From the NCBI GenBank assembly GCA_041748075.1, contig JBGTDX010000021.1:1-37484 (forward strand): a DNA stretch of 37,484 bases, read 5' to 3'. The notes under the pieces were generated by a model. It had not been told where the DNA came from, ran no database searches, and saw nothing but the letters and a program-made list of their open reading frames with translations. This DNA comes from JBGSYJ01 sp041748075 (GTDB lineage: Bacteria; Acidobacteriota; Thermoanaerobaculia; Gp7-AA8). Below, one piece after another: positions 1 through 7,313 of this stretch. Position 1 is the stretch's first letter. Each line of letters begins with the position of its first letter. The position numbers were made by a program, and so were the translations under genes.

Positions 1-84
1 GAGTTGTGAGTTGTGAGTTACTCCCTGACCTGACCGACGAAGGGGCGGGTGGGAACTCAGAACTCACAACTCACAACTCACAAC
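1..84. repeat. Heptamer inverted repeat, GAGTTGT family (left end cut by window)
   Basis: Positions 1-20 are tandem copies of GAGTTGT, and 55-84 are tandem copies of the complementary AACTCAC unit. The two arms form a hairpin around a GC-rich centre. The right arm lies 15 bp beyond the stop codon of the minus-strand lipoprotein gene at 100-594. Read in that gene's direction, every heptamer contains TGA. The left arm may continue outside the window. It is probably a terminator or 3'-end element; its class is discussed in the findings. Confidence 0.8.
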
Positions 85-99
85 CGGCCGGGTGGGGGC

Positions 100-594
100 T
101 CAGTACCGGGTGGGAGGGCGGTCACCCGAGCTGTACACAGTCAGCGGAAACTTGAGCTGGCCGAGGGGCGTGTTGTAGTAGACGTCCCCCTGAACCTCGT
201 AATTTGCGCGATTGCCCTGGACCAGATCAGCGACCTCTCTGAACAGGGACCGGAGCTCGTTGTATCCCGTCCGTCCTCTCAGCCGGACGTTGCCCACACC
301 GTTGGCTGGAATCCGTATGTTCTGGCTGCTGATACCCGACATGACGCGTGAGCCATTCACGAGGACATTGAAGTCGATTCGGTCGAGTCTCAATCCGACG
401 GCGTTCGGGTTCCTCACTTCGATGTCGAAATCGAGGTCCAGAGTCGAGGCGGAGAAGGGAATCGCGACTCCGACCCGAGGCCTGATGTCGCGAATCACGT
501 AATCGGGATTTTCGATGTTGGCCAGGCTCCGGCAGCCGGAAACGGTTCCCAGAGCGAGGAGTACCAGACCTGCCATCCATGCTTTCTGTCTCAT
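100..594 (-). CDS. LEA14/WHy-domain lipoprotein
   Basis: A 164-residue lipoprotein resembling the LEA type 2 (WHy, LEA14) family, whose members are small immunoglobulin-like beta sandwiches; the bacterial ones are usually envelope lipoproteins of unknown role. The N-terminus (MRQKAWMAGLVLLALGTVSGC) is a classic lipoprotein signal with a VSGC lipobox near residue 21. The next ~140 residues alternate beta strands and include the typical DLDFDIEVRNPNAVGLRLDRIDF and VNGS...GISSQNIRIPANG patterns. I chose the ATG at 594 because it starts exactly at the charged n-region; an in-frame GTG at 624 would add ten residues before the signal. It stands alone on its strand, is followed by a heptamer hairpin at 1-84, and is divergent from the glycosyltransferase at 920. 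The family assignment is good; the function is unknown. Confidence 0.8.
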   Translation of the reverse strand: MRQKAWMAGLVLLALGTVSGCRSLANIENPDYVIRDIRPRVGVAIPFSASTLDLDFDIEVRNPNAVGLRLDRIDFNVLVNGSRVMSGISSQNIRIPANGVGNVRLRGRTGYNELRSLFREVADLVQGNRANYEVQGDVYYNTPLGQLKFPLTVYSSGDRPPTRY

Positions 595-919
595 GACGAA
601 GTGAAAGTGCAAAGGCTCGGCCACGGTGTCGTCCGGCCTGTCGCAGAGGACGTAAGTTACGTGATGAGAGTGGTGTTGCTAATCGCAGGCCGTGTCTCGC
701 CAGGCGGATTTCTGATGGAAGTCGGGAGCTCGGAGCGGCCATTTCATAGGTCAGTCGTCCTCCCGTGGGGACTCTTTCGGAACTCCGCGGGCAATCGAGG
801 TTCAGGGTGCATCGGGGCAGGGCCTGAAGTGGCAGGTGTTTGCGGTATCATGCGCGCGCTGGTGTGCTGGTTGCACCGGTACTGTCTTGCAATTGCAAAA
901 ATCAAAAGGTGGGGCCTGC
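595..919. other. Divergent intergenic region with two palindromes
   Basis: This 325-bp gap lies between the minus-strand lipoprotein and the plus-strand glycosyltransferase, and I see no gene in it. It contains CGTAA-G-TTACG at 651-661 and the perfect 12-bp palindrome TTGCAATTGCAA at 887-898, about 21 bp before the glycosyltransferase start. TATCAT at 846-851 is a possible -10 element. The region should hold both promoters. Operator function for the palindromes is only inferred. Confidence 0.4.
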
Positions 920-1636
920 TTGCGCATATCAGCCGTCATCGCTGCCTTCAACGAACAGGACACGGTCGCGGAAGTACTCGAGGCATTGACGCTTCATCCT
1001 CTCATCGATGAAATCCTCGTAGTGAGCGACGGTTCTACCGACCAGACGGTCGAGATTGCAAGGACTTTCGACGTCCGAGTCATTGCGCTTCGCGAGAATC
1101 ACGGTAAAGGCTTCGCGATGCGCATCGGGGTTGAGCACGCACGGAACGACGTGCTGTTCTTCGTCGACGGCGACATGCTGAACATTACCGGCCAGCACAT
1201 CGAGAGCCTGGTCATGCCGGTGCTCAGGGGCGAGTGTGACATGAACGTAGGGATACGTCACCGGGGTCCTATTCGCAATTTCTTTCATCTGAAGATTCAC
1301 TTCGGGCCCGTACTCTCCGGAATACGGGTCATGCGACGCGAAGTCTTCGAGGCAGTGCCATTCCGGTATCAGAAGCGGTTCAAGATCGAGACGGCGCTGA
1401 ACTACTTCTGCAAGCGCGAGAACTTCATGCAAAGAAATACCGTAATCCACGGTCTCGGCCACGTGATCAAAGAGCAGAAGCGCGGCCTTCGTTCCGGTCT
1501 CGATGCGCGCTGGCTGATGAGCCGGGAAGTATTTCTATTACACCTCGACCTCTACCTGCTCCAGGGATGGCGGTGGCTGGGAAGCTCCGAACCCTCGGGT
1601 GAGTATGACCTGGTCGAAGTCGAGAGCGTCGATTGA
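920..1636 (+). CDS. Family 2 glycosyltransferase (GT-A fold)
   Basis: A 238-residue soluble glycosyltransferase of family GT2, expected to use a nucleotide-activated sugar. The N-terminus reads ISAVIAAFNEQDTVAEVLEAL, then EILVVSDGSTDQT (the first nucleotide-binding acidic motif) and LFFVDGDML (the DxD-type metal site, near residue 90). It resembles dolichyl-phosphate mannose synthase-like enzymes but lacks C-terminal membrane segments. The TTG at 920 is preferred because the ISAVIAAFNE strand begins two residues later and the purine-rich AAAGGTGGGG lies 6-8 bp upstream. An ATG at 836 would add a cysteine-rich, non-homologous 28 residues. A heptamer hairpin follows the stop within 7 bp. Acceptor and pathway cannot be told. 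Confidence 0.85.
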   Translation: MRISAVIAAFNEQDTVAEVLEALTLHPLIDEILVVSDGSTDQTVEIARTFDVRVIALRENHGKGFAMRIGVEHARNDVLFFVDGDMLNITGQHIESLVMPVLRGECDMNVGIRHRGPIRNFFHLKIHFGPVLSGIRVMRREVFEAVPFRYQKRFKIETALNYFCKRENFMQRNTVIHGLGHVIKEQKRGLRSGLDARWLMSREVFLLHLDLYLLQGWRWLGSSEPSGEYDLVEVESVD

Positions 1637-1642
1637 TCCAGA

Positions 1643-1703
1643 GATGAAAGATGAAGCCACCGCCCACCCTTCGGGGGGATGGGCAGGGACTTCATCTTTC
1701 ATC
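1643..1703. repeat. Heptamer hairpin, GATGAAR family, between glycosyltransferase and tyrS
   Basis: The 14-base arm GATGAAAGATGAAG (1643-1656) is matched perfectly by its complement at 1690-1703. An inner stem GCCCACCC / GGG..TGGGC surrounds a TTCG loop. It starts 6 bp after the glycosyltransferase stop and ends just before the tyrS promoter, so it is well placed to terminate the upstream transcript. On the plus strand each unit carries TGA. Confidence 0.85.
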
Positions 1704-1725
1704 CTTCATCCCTGATTCCTCCTGC

Positions 1726-1731
1726 TATATT
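1726..1731 (+). promoter_or_regulatory. Putative -10 element of tyrS (leaderless arrangement)
   Basis: The context GCTATATT places TATATT exactly 6 bp before the GTG start of tyrS. No Shine-Dalgarno sequence lies between. This spacing matches leaderless transcription, where the start codon is the transcript 5' end. No good -35 hexamer is visible. Confidence 0.5.
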
Positions 1732-1737
1732 GCGCGC

Positions 1738-2967
1738 GTGGCTGACCGACTCTCCATCGACGAACAACTCGCTTTCCTCTCCAAGGGTGCCGTCGACCTG
1801 ATCGATCCGGCTGATCTCCGCCGGAAGCTGGAGAAAGCGGCGACGAAGGGTTCGCGTCTCACCATCAAGGTAGGGTTCGACCCCACCGCTCCCGACATCC
1901 ACCTGGGTCATACGGTCATTCTCCGGAAGATGAAGCACTTCCAGCAATTTGGTCACCGTGTGATCTTCGTCATTGGAGACTTCACGGGGATGATAGGAGA
2001 TCCGACCGGGAAGAAGACGACGCGGCCGGCTCTGACGCGCGAGGAGATCCTGGCGAATGCCGAGACGTACCGCGGGCAGATTTTCAAGATTCTCGATCCG
2101 GTCGCTACCGAGGTGCGGTTCAACGCGGAATGGCTGGGAAAGCTCGGGGCGGATGGGATGGTCAGGCTTGCGGCGCGATACACCCTTGCCCGTATCCTCG
2201 AGCGTGACGACTTCAGAAAACGCTACGAGTCGAATCAGCCGATCGCTCTGCATGAACTGCTCTATCCGCTCGCCCAGGCGTACGATTCGGTAGCGCTCGA
2301 GGCGGACGTCGAAATGGGCGGCACCGATCAGCTCTTCAACCTTCTGGTCGGGCGAGATCTGATGCGCGAGTATGGGCTCGAGCCCCAGGTCGTGCTCACG
2401 ATGCCCTTGCTTGAAGGCCTCGACGGTATCGAGAAGATGTCGAAGTCTCTCGGCAACTACATCGGGATTGACGAGCCGGCGGACTCGATTTTCGGAAAGA
2501 TCATGTCGATATCGGACGAACTGATGTGGAAGTACTACACGCTCTGCACCGACCTGACGCCGCAACGAATCGAGGAGAAGCGCCAGGCCGTCGCTGCCGG
2601 TTCGCTTCATCCGATGGACGCAAAGAAGGAGCTCGCCCGCTCGATCATCACAGAGTTCATCGATGCGCCGGCTGCTGAAGACGCGGAAGCCGAATTCCGG
2701 CGAATCTTCAGCGAGCGTCAGATTCCGTCCGAGGTCGATGAGAAATCGCTTCAGGCATCGAATGAGCGGATGCCCGTGGTCAAGGCCCTGGTTGCTGCCG
2801 GTCTGGTACCGACCAACAACGAAGCGCGCCGACTGCTGGCCCAGGGCGGGGTGACGGTGGATGACCGGAAGCTCGACGATGTGAGGGCCACGCTCGAGGC
2901 TACCTCAGGCAAGTCATACGTGATCAAGGCGGGCAAGCGTCGATTCGCGCGCATCGTCTTCCGGTAA
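1738..2967 (+). CDS. tyrS: Tyrosyl-tRNA synthetase
   Basis: A 409-residue class I aminoacyl-tRNA synthetase that charges tRNA-Tyr with tyrosine using ATP. The HIGH-type signature is HLGH (residues 55-58, in FDPTAPDIHLGHTV) and the KMSKS loop is at 233-237. The tyrosine pocket is covered by VALEADVEMGGTDQLFNLLVGR. The C-terminus (VKALVAAGLVPTNNEARRLLAQGGVTVDD) is the S4 RNA-binding domain that holds the tRNA. The HLGH form and overall length fit the TyrRS subgroup often named TyrZ or type 2. I chose the GTG at 1738 because homology begins there and the sequence upstream is the heptamer repeat; an ATG at 1651 lies inside that hairpin. It is a single-gene unit, ending 59 bp before a strong GC hairpin and convergent with the next gene. 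Confidence 0.97.
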   Translation: MADRLSIDEQLAFLSKGAVDLIDPADLRRKLEKAATKGSRLTIKVGFDPTAPDIHLGHTVILRKMKHFQQFGHRVIFVIGDFTGMIGDPTGKKTTRPALTREEILANAETYRGQIFKILDPVATEVRFNAEWLGKLGADGMVRLAARYTLARILERDDFRKRYESNQPIALHELLYPLAQAYDSVALEADVEMGGTDQLFNLLVGRDLMREYGLEPQVVLTMPLLEGLDGIEKMSKSLGNYIGIDEPADSIFGKIMSISDELMWKYYTLCTDLTPQRIEEKRQAVAAGSLHPMDAKKELARSIITEFIDAPAAEDAEAEFRRIFSERQIPSEVDEKSLQASNERMPVVKALVAAGLVPTNNEARRLLAQGGVTVDDRKLDDVRATLEATSGKSYVIKAGKRRFARIVFR

Positions 2968-3026
2968 CGGGAACGGCGAGGGGCTGTGCGGTATGGAACT
3001 TACAGCACACCGGGGGACGCGGGTTT

Positions 3027-3055
3027 GCGTGCGCCGGCGGACCGCCGGCGCACGC
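3027..3055. terminator. Bidirectional GC hairpin between tyrS and the exported protein
   Basis: A perfect 13-bp stem (GCGTGCGCCGGCG and its complement) with a three-base GAC loop lies in the 98-bp gap between two convergent genes. There is no U-tract on the plus side and only a short AAA on the minus side, so it is not a canonical intrinsic terminator. Its position makes a shared 3'-end hairpin likely. Confidence 0.65.
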
Positions 3056-3065
3056 GATTAGATTC

Positions 3066-4151
3066 CTATCGGAACAACACCGGGATGATCAGTTCGCTCG
3101 CATCGGTTCCGTCCGAAACACGGACCGTCAGTGAGCCGCTGGTGCCCTTGAGGTCGGCGCCCGGGTACCACTGGATGGTGCCCATGTCGTCGATGAGCGC
3201 AACGTCGGGGGACGGATTGACCAGGCTGTAGGTCAGGGGCTGGCCCTCCGGATCGACTGCGATCACGCGGAAGTAGTTCGGGAAGATGGATGTCACCAGA
3301 GTAATGGGTGCGTCGAGAACCCCGTTTCCGTCCGCATCGAAGATGTCGACCTCGCCGTTTTCGTTGACGTCGACTCCGAGAATCACGACCGGCACGTTCT
3401 CCCGAACCCTGATGGCCGGGACGTAGGAGGGGTCGGTGGTCACGTTGTTGATCACGCTGCCGTAAAGGTAGGCCCGACCTTCCTGAAATACTGCATGGAC
3501 GACATCGCCGTTCTGTGCGGTGGTGTTGAACAGGGTGGCAACCCCGTTGTTGTGCTGAGTGTGCGTTCCCTCCGAGTACGACACTTCCACTTCGGCAGCG
3601 ACCACACCGGTGTTCCGGAGCAGACGCCACTGGATCGTCGTGTCCTCAGCGGCGAACAGGCCGAAATTGAACCGGGTGTCGGAAATCATCGCCGGACCCG
3701 TGATGACTCCCGTATCGCCGCTCGAAAGACTGCTCGAGACGACAAGAGCCGGAATTCCCTGGCCGAACTCTCCAATTCCGCTGACGCTGCCGATGTTGTA
3801 GGTGCGCGAGGTAACCGCCAGCTTCTGCGCGAGGAAATCATCGGTGTCGATCAGAATCGCGCCGACGACATTCTGCTGATTGAAGATGGCACCCACCACG
3901 TCCCTCATCACGATGGTCGAGCGGGGAGGGATGATCGCGTCTGCCTGTCCCTGCAAGCCATCTGCGGTGTGAAAACTCAGGGTCAGAGGCGCCTCGGCCA
4001 GTCCGGCGTTGTGCAGGATGATGTCACTGATCCAGCGGGTTCGGCCGGCGCCTTCGGTTGCCGCCGCTGCCGAAATGACGAAATTCGGTGCGGCGGCGAG
4101 TGCCGGGGCGACGAGGATGGATGCTGCAAGAATATAGGGTGCAAACTTCAT
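3066..4151 (-). CDS. Exported protein with Ca-loop-like motif and C-terminal Ig-like domain
   Basis: A 361-residue secreted protein. Residues 1-20 form a Sec signal peptide (MKFAPYILAASILVAPALAA). The middle looks like beta sandwich. Near residue 265 are two adjacent acidic loops, DVNENGEVD and DADGNGVLD, resembling EF-hand or dockerin calcium-binding loops. The C-terminus (AVDPEGQPLTYSLVN...GTIQWYPGADLKGTSGSLTVRVSDG) reads as a putative Ig or cadherin-like repeat. The ATG at 4151 is chosen because it begins the signal peptide and has GGAG about 10 bp upstream. The 5' side to about 4235 is AT-rich and may be a long leader. I do not recognise a named family for the whole protein. It could be an extracellular adhesive or matrix protein; no catalytic motif is seen. 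Confidence 0.7.
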   Translation of the reverse strand: MKFAPYILAASILVAPALAAAPNFVISAAAATEGAGRTRWISDIILHNAGLAEAPLTLSFHTADGLQGQADAIIPPRSTIVMRDVVGAIFNQQNVVGAILIDTDDFLAQKLAVTSRTYNIGSVSGIGEFGQGIPALVVSSSLSSGDTGVITGPAMISDTRFNFGLFAAEDTTIQWRLLRNTGVVAAEVEVSYSEGTHTQHNNGVATLFNTTAQNGDVVHAVFQEGRAYLYGSVINNVTTDPSYVPAIRVRENVPVVILGVDVNENGEVDIFDADGNGVLDAPITLVTSIFPNYFRVIAVDPEGQPLTYSLVNPSPDVALIDDMGTIQWYPGADLKGTSGSLTVRVSDGTDASELIIPVLFR

Positions 4152-4471
4152 AGTTTTGTTCTCCTGAATTTGGTATGGGTATCGCCTTGCTGCCTGGGTG
4201 ATACGGGGCAAATGCTGGCATCGTTTAGTTAATTATGCGGTAATAGCATATTTATCGCCGGTTCGTTCGGGTACCGAGAGAGAGAGGAGGCGGGGGCGGC
4301 GCTCGCTACGCGCGAGCGCCCGGGCCCGTAGGAGATAGGACCGCGGTGACGGGCTGGATTCCCGTCACTTTGCGTACGGCATTGATACGGGACGTCATGT
4401 GGAAACGTTTAGGCTGTTCCGTAGAATCAGGGCCTCGGACCGCCGGGGCCGCGCCCTTTCGGAATGTTAGA
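4152..4471. other. Divergent intergenic region, AT-rich patch plus GC hairpin
   Basis: This 320-bp gap separates the minus-strand exported protein from the plus-strand beta-propeller lipoprotein. An AT-rich patch at about 4225-4257 stands out from the GC-rich background and probably holds the minus-strand promoter (GCTATTAC on that strand). A 9-bp perfect stem GGCGCTCGC / GCGAGCGCC with a five-base loop lies at 4298-4320. No convincing gene is seen. Confidence 0.4.
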
Positions 4472-5821
4472 ATGGCCCCCGTGCGGAGGCTCGGTCATCC
4501 CCTTGGGTTGCTTCTCTTTACAAGCGGCCTCTGGGGTTGTGTCACGGCTGCGCCGGCTGCGGACCCTGCCTTTCCTCCCACTCCCCGGGTACCAGCGATC
4601 GCGTTCAGCAGCGATGGGACGAAACTCTACGGTGCGATTCAGACCGAGGACCGCTGCCGTCTCGTCGAGCTCGATCCGGCTTCGGGATCCGAGCTTTCGA
4701 GCAGGACGCTGGCGGCGTGCCCCACCTCGCTACAACCGATGGCTGATGGCTCGCTCCTCCTGCGGAACGAGTCCGGTGGTTCGTGGGCCGATGATCCTGC
4801 CGTGCAAACGATTGTCGCTGCAGCCACCAGGACCGACTTGGTAAGGCGTGAGGGGTCGAGCCTCGTATGGGTGCGCGGAGACCAGACGTTGCGTCTGCCG
4901 TCGCTTTCCATCCGCGATCTCCGCATTCTCGACCGGGAAGGGTCGATTCTCGCCATTCTGGAGGAGCAGGGAAGCGAGAGCCTCGTGCGGATCAATGGCA
5001 ACGGAGAGCTGACTCGTCTCGTAGCGGAACCGCTCCTTTCGATCGACTCCTTTGATATCTCTCCGGACCAGAAGGAGTTCGTTCTTTCTGCGAGCCGCTC
5101 GGGAGGCTTCGACGTGGCGCTGGGGTCCACCGCCTCTCCGTCAGTACGCTGGGTCGCGAAGGATCCGCTCGATGAAGTGCTGGTGAGCTGGGCACCGCGC
5201 GGCAGCAAGGTTACGTACCTGGTCAGGGGGCGCGACGGCTCACTTTTGCGATCGCTGCACGTTCCAACCGGATACTCGTTGACCGTCGACCTGCCGCAGG
5301 TCCATGTCACAGCGCTGGCCTGGGAGCCTCGGGCCGAGAGGTACGCAATCGTGGCATCGACGCCGGAGTCCTCGAGTCACATTCAGAGTTTGGCCTACGG
5401 AGGAGAAGCACGCCGTGTGGTGCTCGAGCCCGCGCGGGTTTCCGCAGGAGAACTGGAACCGTTCCTCTGGCCGGGTGGGTCCGCCTGGCTCTCCCGCCCT
5501 TCAAGAATCGGCTACGGCAGTTCGTATCCGGTCGTGATCTGGATGGGAGTTGGTTCACCGTTCGAGTGGAGCGATCAAAGGGCGGGCCTTCACGAGCAGT
5601 TCGAGGCAGTCTCCATTCTGGGGGCCGGGAGGATGGATATCCTGACGTCCCCGTTCTGGGATTCGCTGGCTTTGGTTCCGTGGGTCGACCGCTCGCGCGT
5701 GGTGGTGGTCGACGCCTCGCATGAAACTGAGAGCGTCGCGCTCCCGCCCGGCGTAACGGTCATTCATGCGACGGAACTGAGCCGAATCTCCCTCGTTCTG
5801 GGAGCGGAGAGAACAAAGTGA
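4472..5821 (+). CDS. Beta-propeller-type lipoprotein of unknown function
   Basis: About 449 residues. The N-terminus (RRLGHPLGLLLFTSGLWGC) is a lipoprotein signal with the lipobox LWGC, so the mature protein is lipid-anchored. The rest repeats WD40/TolB-like strands such as VPAIAFSSDGTKLYGAI, IDSFDISPDQKEFVLSASRSGG and VHVTALAWEPRAERYAIVAST, which suggest a periplasmic beta-propeller. Start choice is uncertain: ATG at 4472 or GTG at 4481 both give a good signal, and frames open further upstream are unlikely to be translated. Its TGA overlaps the GTG of the first signal peptidase (GTGA), so the two are probably translationally coupled. No enzyme motif is visible; a binding or scaffolding role is possible. 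Confidence 0.7.
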   Translation: MAPVRRLGHPLGLLLFTSGLWGCVTAAPAADPAFPPTPRVPAIAFSSDGTKLYGAIQTEDRCRLVELDPASGSELSSRTLAACPTSLQPMADGSLLLRNESGGSWADDPAVQTIVAAATRTDLVRREGSSLVWVRGDQTLRLPSLSIRDLRILDREGSILAILEEQGSESLVRINGNGELTRLVAEPLLSIDSFDISPDQKEFVLSASRSGGFDVALGSTASPSVRWVAKDPLDEVLVSWAPRGSKVTYLVRGRDGSLLRSLHVPTGYSLTVDLPQVHVTALAWEPRAERYAIVASTPESSSHIQSLAYGGEARRVVLEPARVSAGELEPFLWPGGSAWLSRPSRIGYGSSYPVVIWMGVGSPFEWSDQRAGLHEQFEAVSILGAGRMDILTSPFWDSLALVPWVDRSRVVVVDASHETESVALPPGVTVIHATELSRISLVLGAERTK

Positions 5822-6558
5822 AGGCGAAATCGACGCCTCGGATCTATTACGAGTTGCTTCTGATCGCTGTGATCGTGGTGAACTTCACGCGGATTTTCGT
5901 CATTCAGGCATTCAAGATTCCCTCAGGATCCATGGTGGACAATCTGCTCATCGGCGATCACATCGTGGTCAACAAGTTCGTTTACAGCCCCGCGGCAAGT
6001 GCTCTCTTCCGGCAAGTTTTTCCCTTCAGGACCGTGCACCGCGGAGATGTTGTCATCTTCCGCTACCCCAGGAATCTGAGTCAGGACTTCATCAAGCGCG
6101 TCGTGGCGCTGCCCGGCGAGACGATTCTCATCCGGGACAAACAAATCTACATCGACGGCAGCCCGATCAGAGAGCCGTGGAAGGTTCACCTCGACCCGAA
6201 CGTTTACGAATTTCAGCCGGACCTTGCCGAGCCGTACCGATCTCGCGACCAGTTCGGTCCGTACCGGATTCCGGACGACAGCTACTTCGTACTCGGCGAC
6301 AACCGCGACCTCTCGCACGACTCGAGATACTGGGGTGCGGTTCCTCGAAGCCTGATCAAGGGACGCGCGCTTCTGGTTTACTGGTCCTTCGCGGGTACTC
6401 AACTGCCCTCGAACAGCCCTCCGATTGAGAGAGTGCGCGAGCTTTTCACCGTAATCGTCACGTTTTTCGAGAAAACGCGATGGGACAGAACTTTTCACGT
6501 GATCGACAGCAGCTACCACTATGATCGGGGAAGCGACGTCCGCCCCGAATCCCCATGA
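5818..6558 (+). CDS. lepB: Signal peptidase I, first copy
   Basis: A 246-residue membrane-anchored serine protease that removes signal peptides from exported proteins. One N-terminal membrane segment (about residues 12-31) is followed by the catalytic serine in KIPSGSM (Ser38), the general-base lysine in FIKRVVALPGE (Lys93), and GDNRD (160-164) followed by DSRYWG. All signature residues are present, so it should be active on the periplasmic face. It starts with GTG overlapping the upstream stop by four bases and ends by overlapping the ATG of a second copy. The two copies are clearly paralogous along their whole length. This copy has GS before Met in the serine box, the other has PS, which may alter substrate preference. 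Confidence 0.95.
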   Translation: MKAKSTPRIYYELLLIAVIVVNFTRIFVIQAFKIPSGSMVDNLLIGDHIVVNKFVYSPAASALFRQVFPFRTVHRGDVVIFRYPRNLSQDFIKRVVALPGETILIRDKQIYIDGSPIREPWKVHLDPNVYEFQPDLAEPYRSRDQFGPYRIPDDSYFVLGDNRDLSHDSRYWGAVPRSLIKGRALLVYWSFAGTQLPSNSPPIERVRELFTVIVTFFEKTRWDRTFHVIDSSYHYDRGSDVRPESP

Positions 6559-7313
6559 CCGAGACCAATACGCATAGACAGTCCACCTTTCGTGAGTACT
6601 ACGAATCTCTGATCATCGTCGCGATCTTCGTGACGTTTGCTCGAATATTCGTGTTTCAGACGTTCAAGATCCCCACCCCGTCCATGGAGGACAATCTGCT
6701 CGTCGGCGACCACATCATCGTCAACAAGTTCCTTTTCGGGTCAAGCGAGAGCGCGTTGTTCAGGAAGTTGTTTCCCTTTCACGATGTGGCCAGGGGCGAC
6801 ACCATCGTCTTCCGTTTTCCCCGCGAGCTGGAGAATGATTACGTCAAGCGGGTGGTCGGTCTGCCCGGCGAAACGGTTCTGATCCGCGACAAGCGCGTGT
6901 TCATCGACGGCCGGGAACTGGCCGAACCCTACACCGTTTTTGCCGATCCTCAGGTCTTCCCTTCTGCCGAGAGCCTTCCCGACCAATTCCGTTATCGCGA
7001 CCAGTTCGGCCCCTTTCTGGTCCCGCCGGGCTCCTACTTTGCGATGGGGGACAACCGCGATCTCTCTTATGATTCCCGCTATTGGGGCCCCGTTGACCGG
7101 GAGTTGATCAAGGGCAAACCCTTACTTGTATACTGGTCGTTCAGAGGTCAACCTCTGTTACCCGGCAGTCCCCCGGGCGAGAAGCTCAAAGAGCTCCTGG
7201 GCGTCGCGGTGAATTTCTTCCGGGATACCCGATGGGATCGAACCTTTTTCATCATCGATAGCCAATTTCACTACCATGCCGAGCCTCGGGATGGTTCAAG
7301 AGATCATGAGTAA
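6555..7313 (+). CDS. lepB: Signal peptidase I, second (tandem) copy
   Basis: A 252-residue paralogue of the gene immediately upstream, starting on an ATGA overlap. The membrane segment is at about 17-35, the catalytic serine in KIPTPSM (Ser43), the lysine in YVKRVVGLPGE (Lys98), and GDNRDLSYDSRYWG follows. Both active-site residues are intact, so this is a working duplicate rather than a decayed one. The whole length aligns with the first copy without large gaps, including the C-terminal TRWDRTF..IDS..HY. Tandem signal peptidases occur in several phyla, and division of labour between preproteins is an inference. The 3' end overlaps the start of the nucleotidyltransferase gene. Confidence 0.95.
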   Translation: MTETNTHRQSTFREYYESLIIVAIFVTFARIFVFQTFKIPTPSMEDNLLVGDHIIVNKFLFGSSESALFRKLFPFHDVARGDTIVFRFPRELENDYVKRVVGLPGETVLIRDKRVFIDGRELAEPYTVFADPQVFPSAESLPDQFRYRDQFGPFLVPPGSYFAMGDNRDLSYDSRYWGPVDRELIKGKPLLVYWSFRGQPLLPGSPPGEKLKELLGVAVNFFRDTRWDRTFFIIDSQFHYHAEPRDGSRDHE

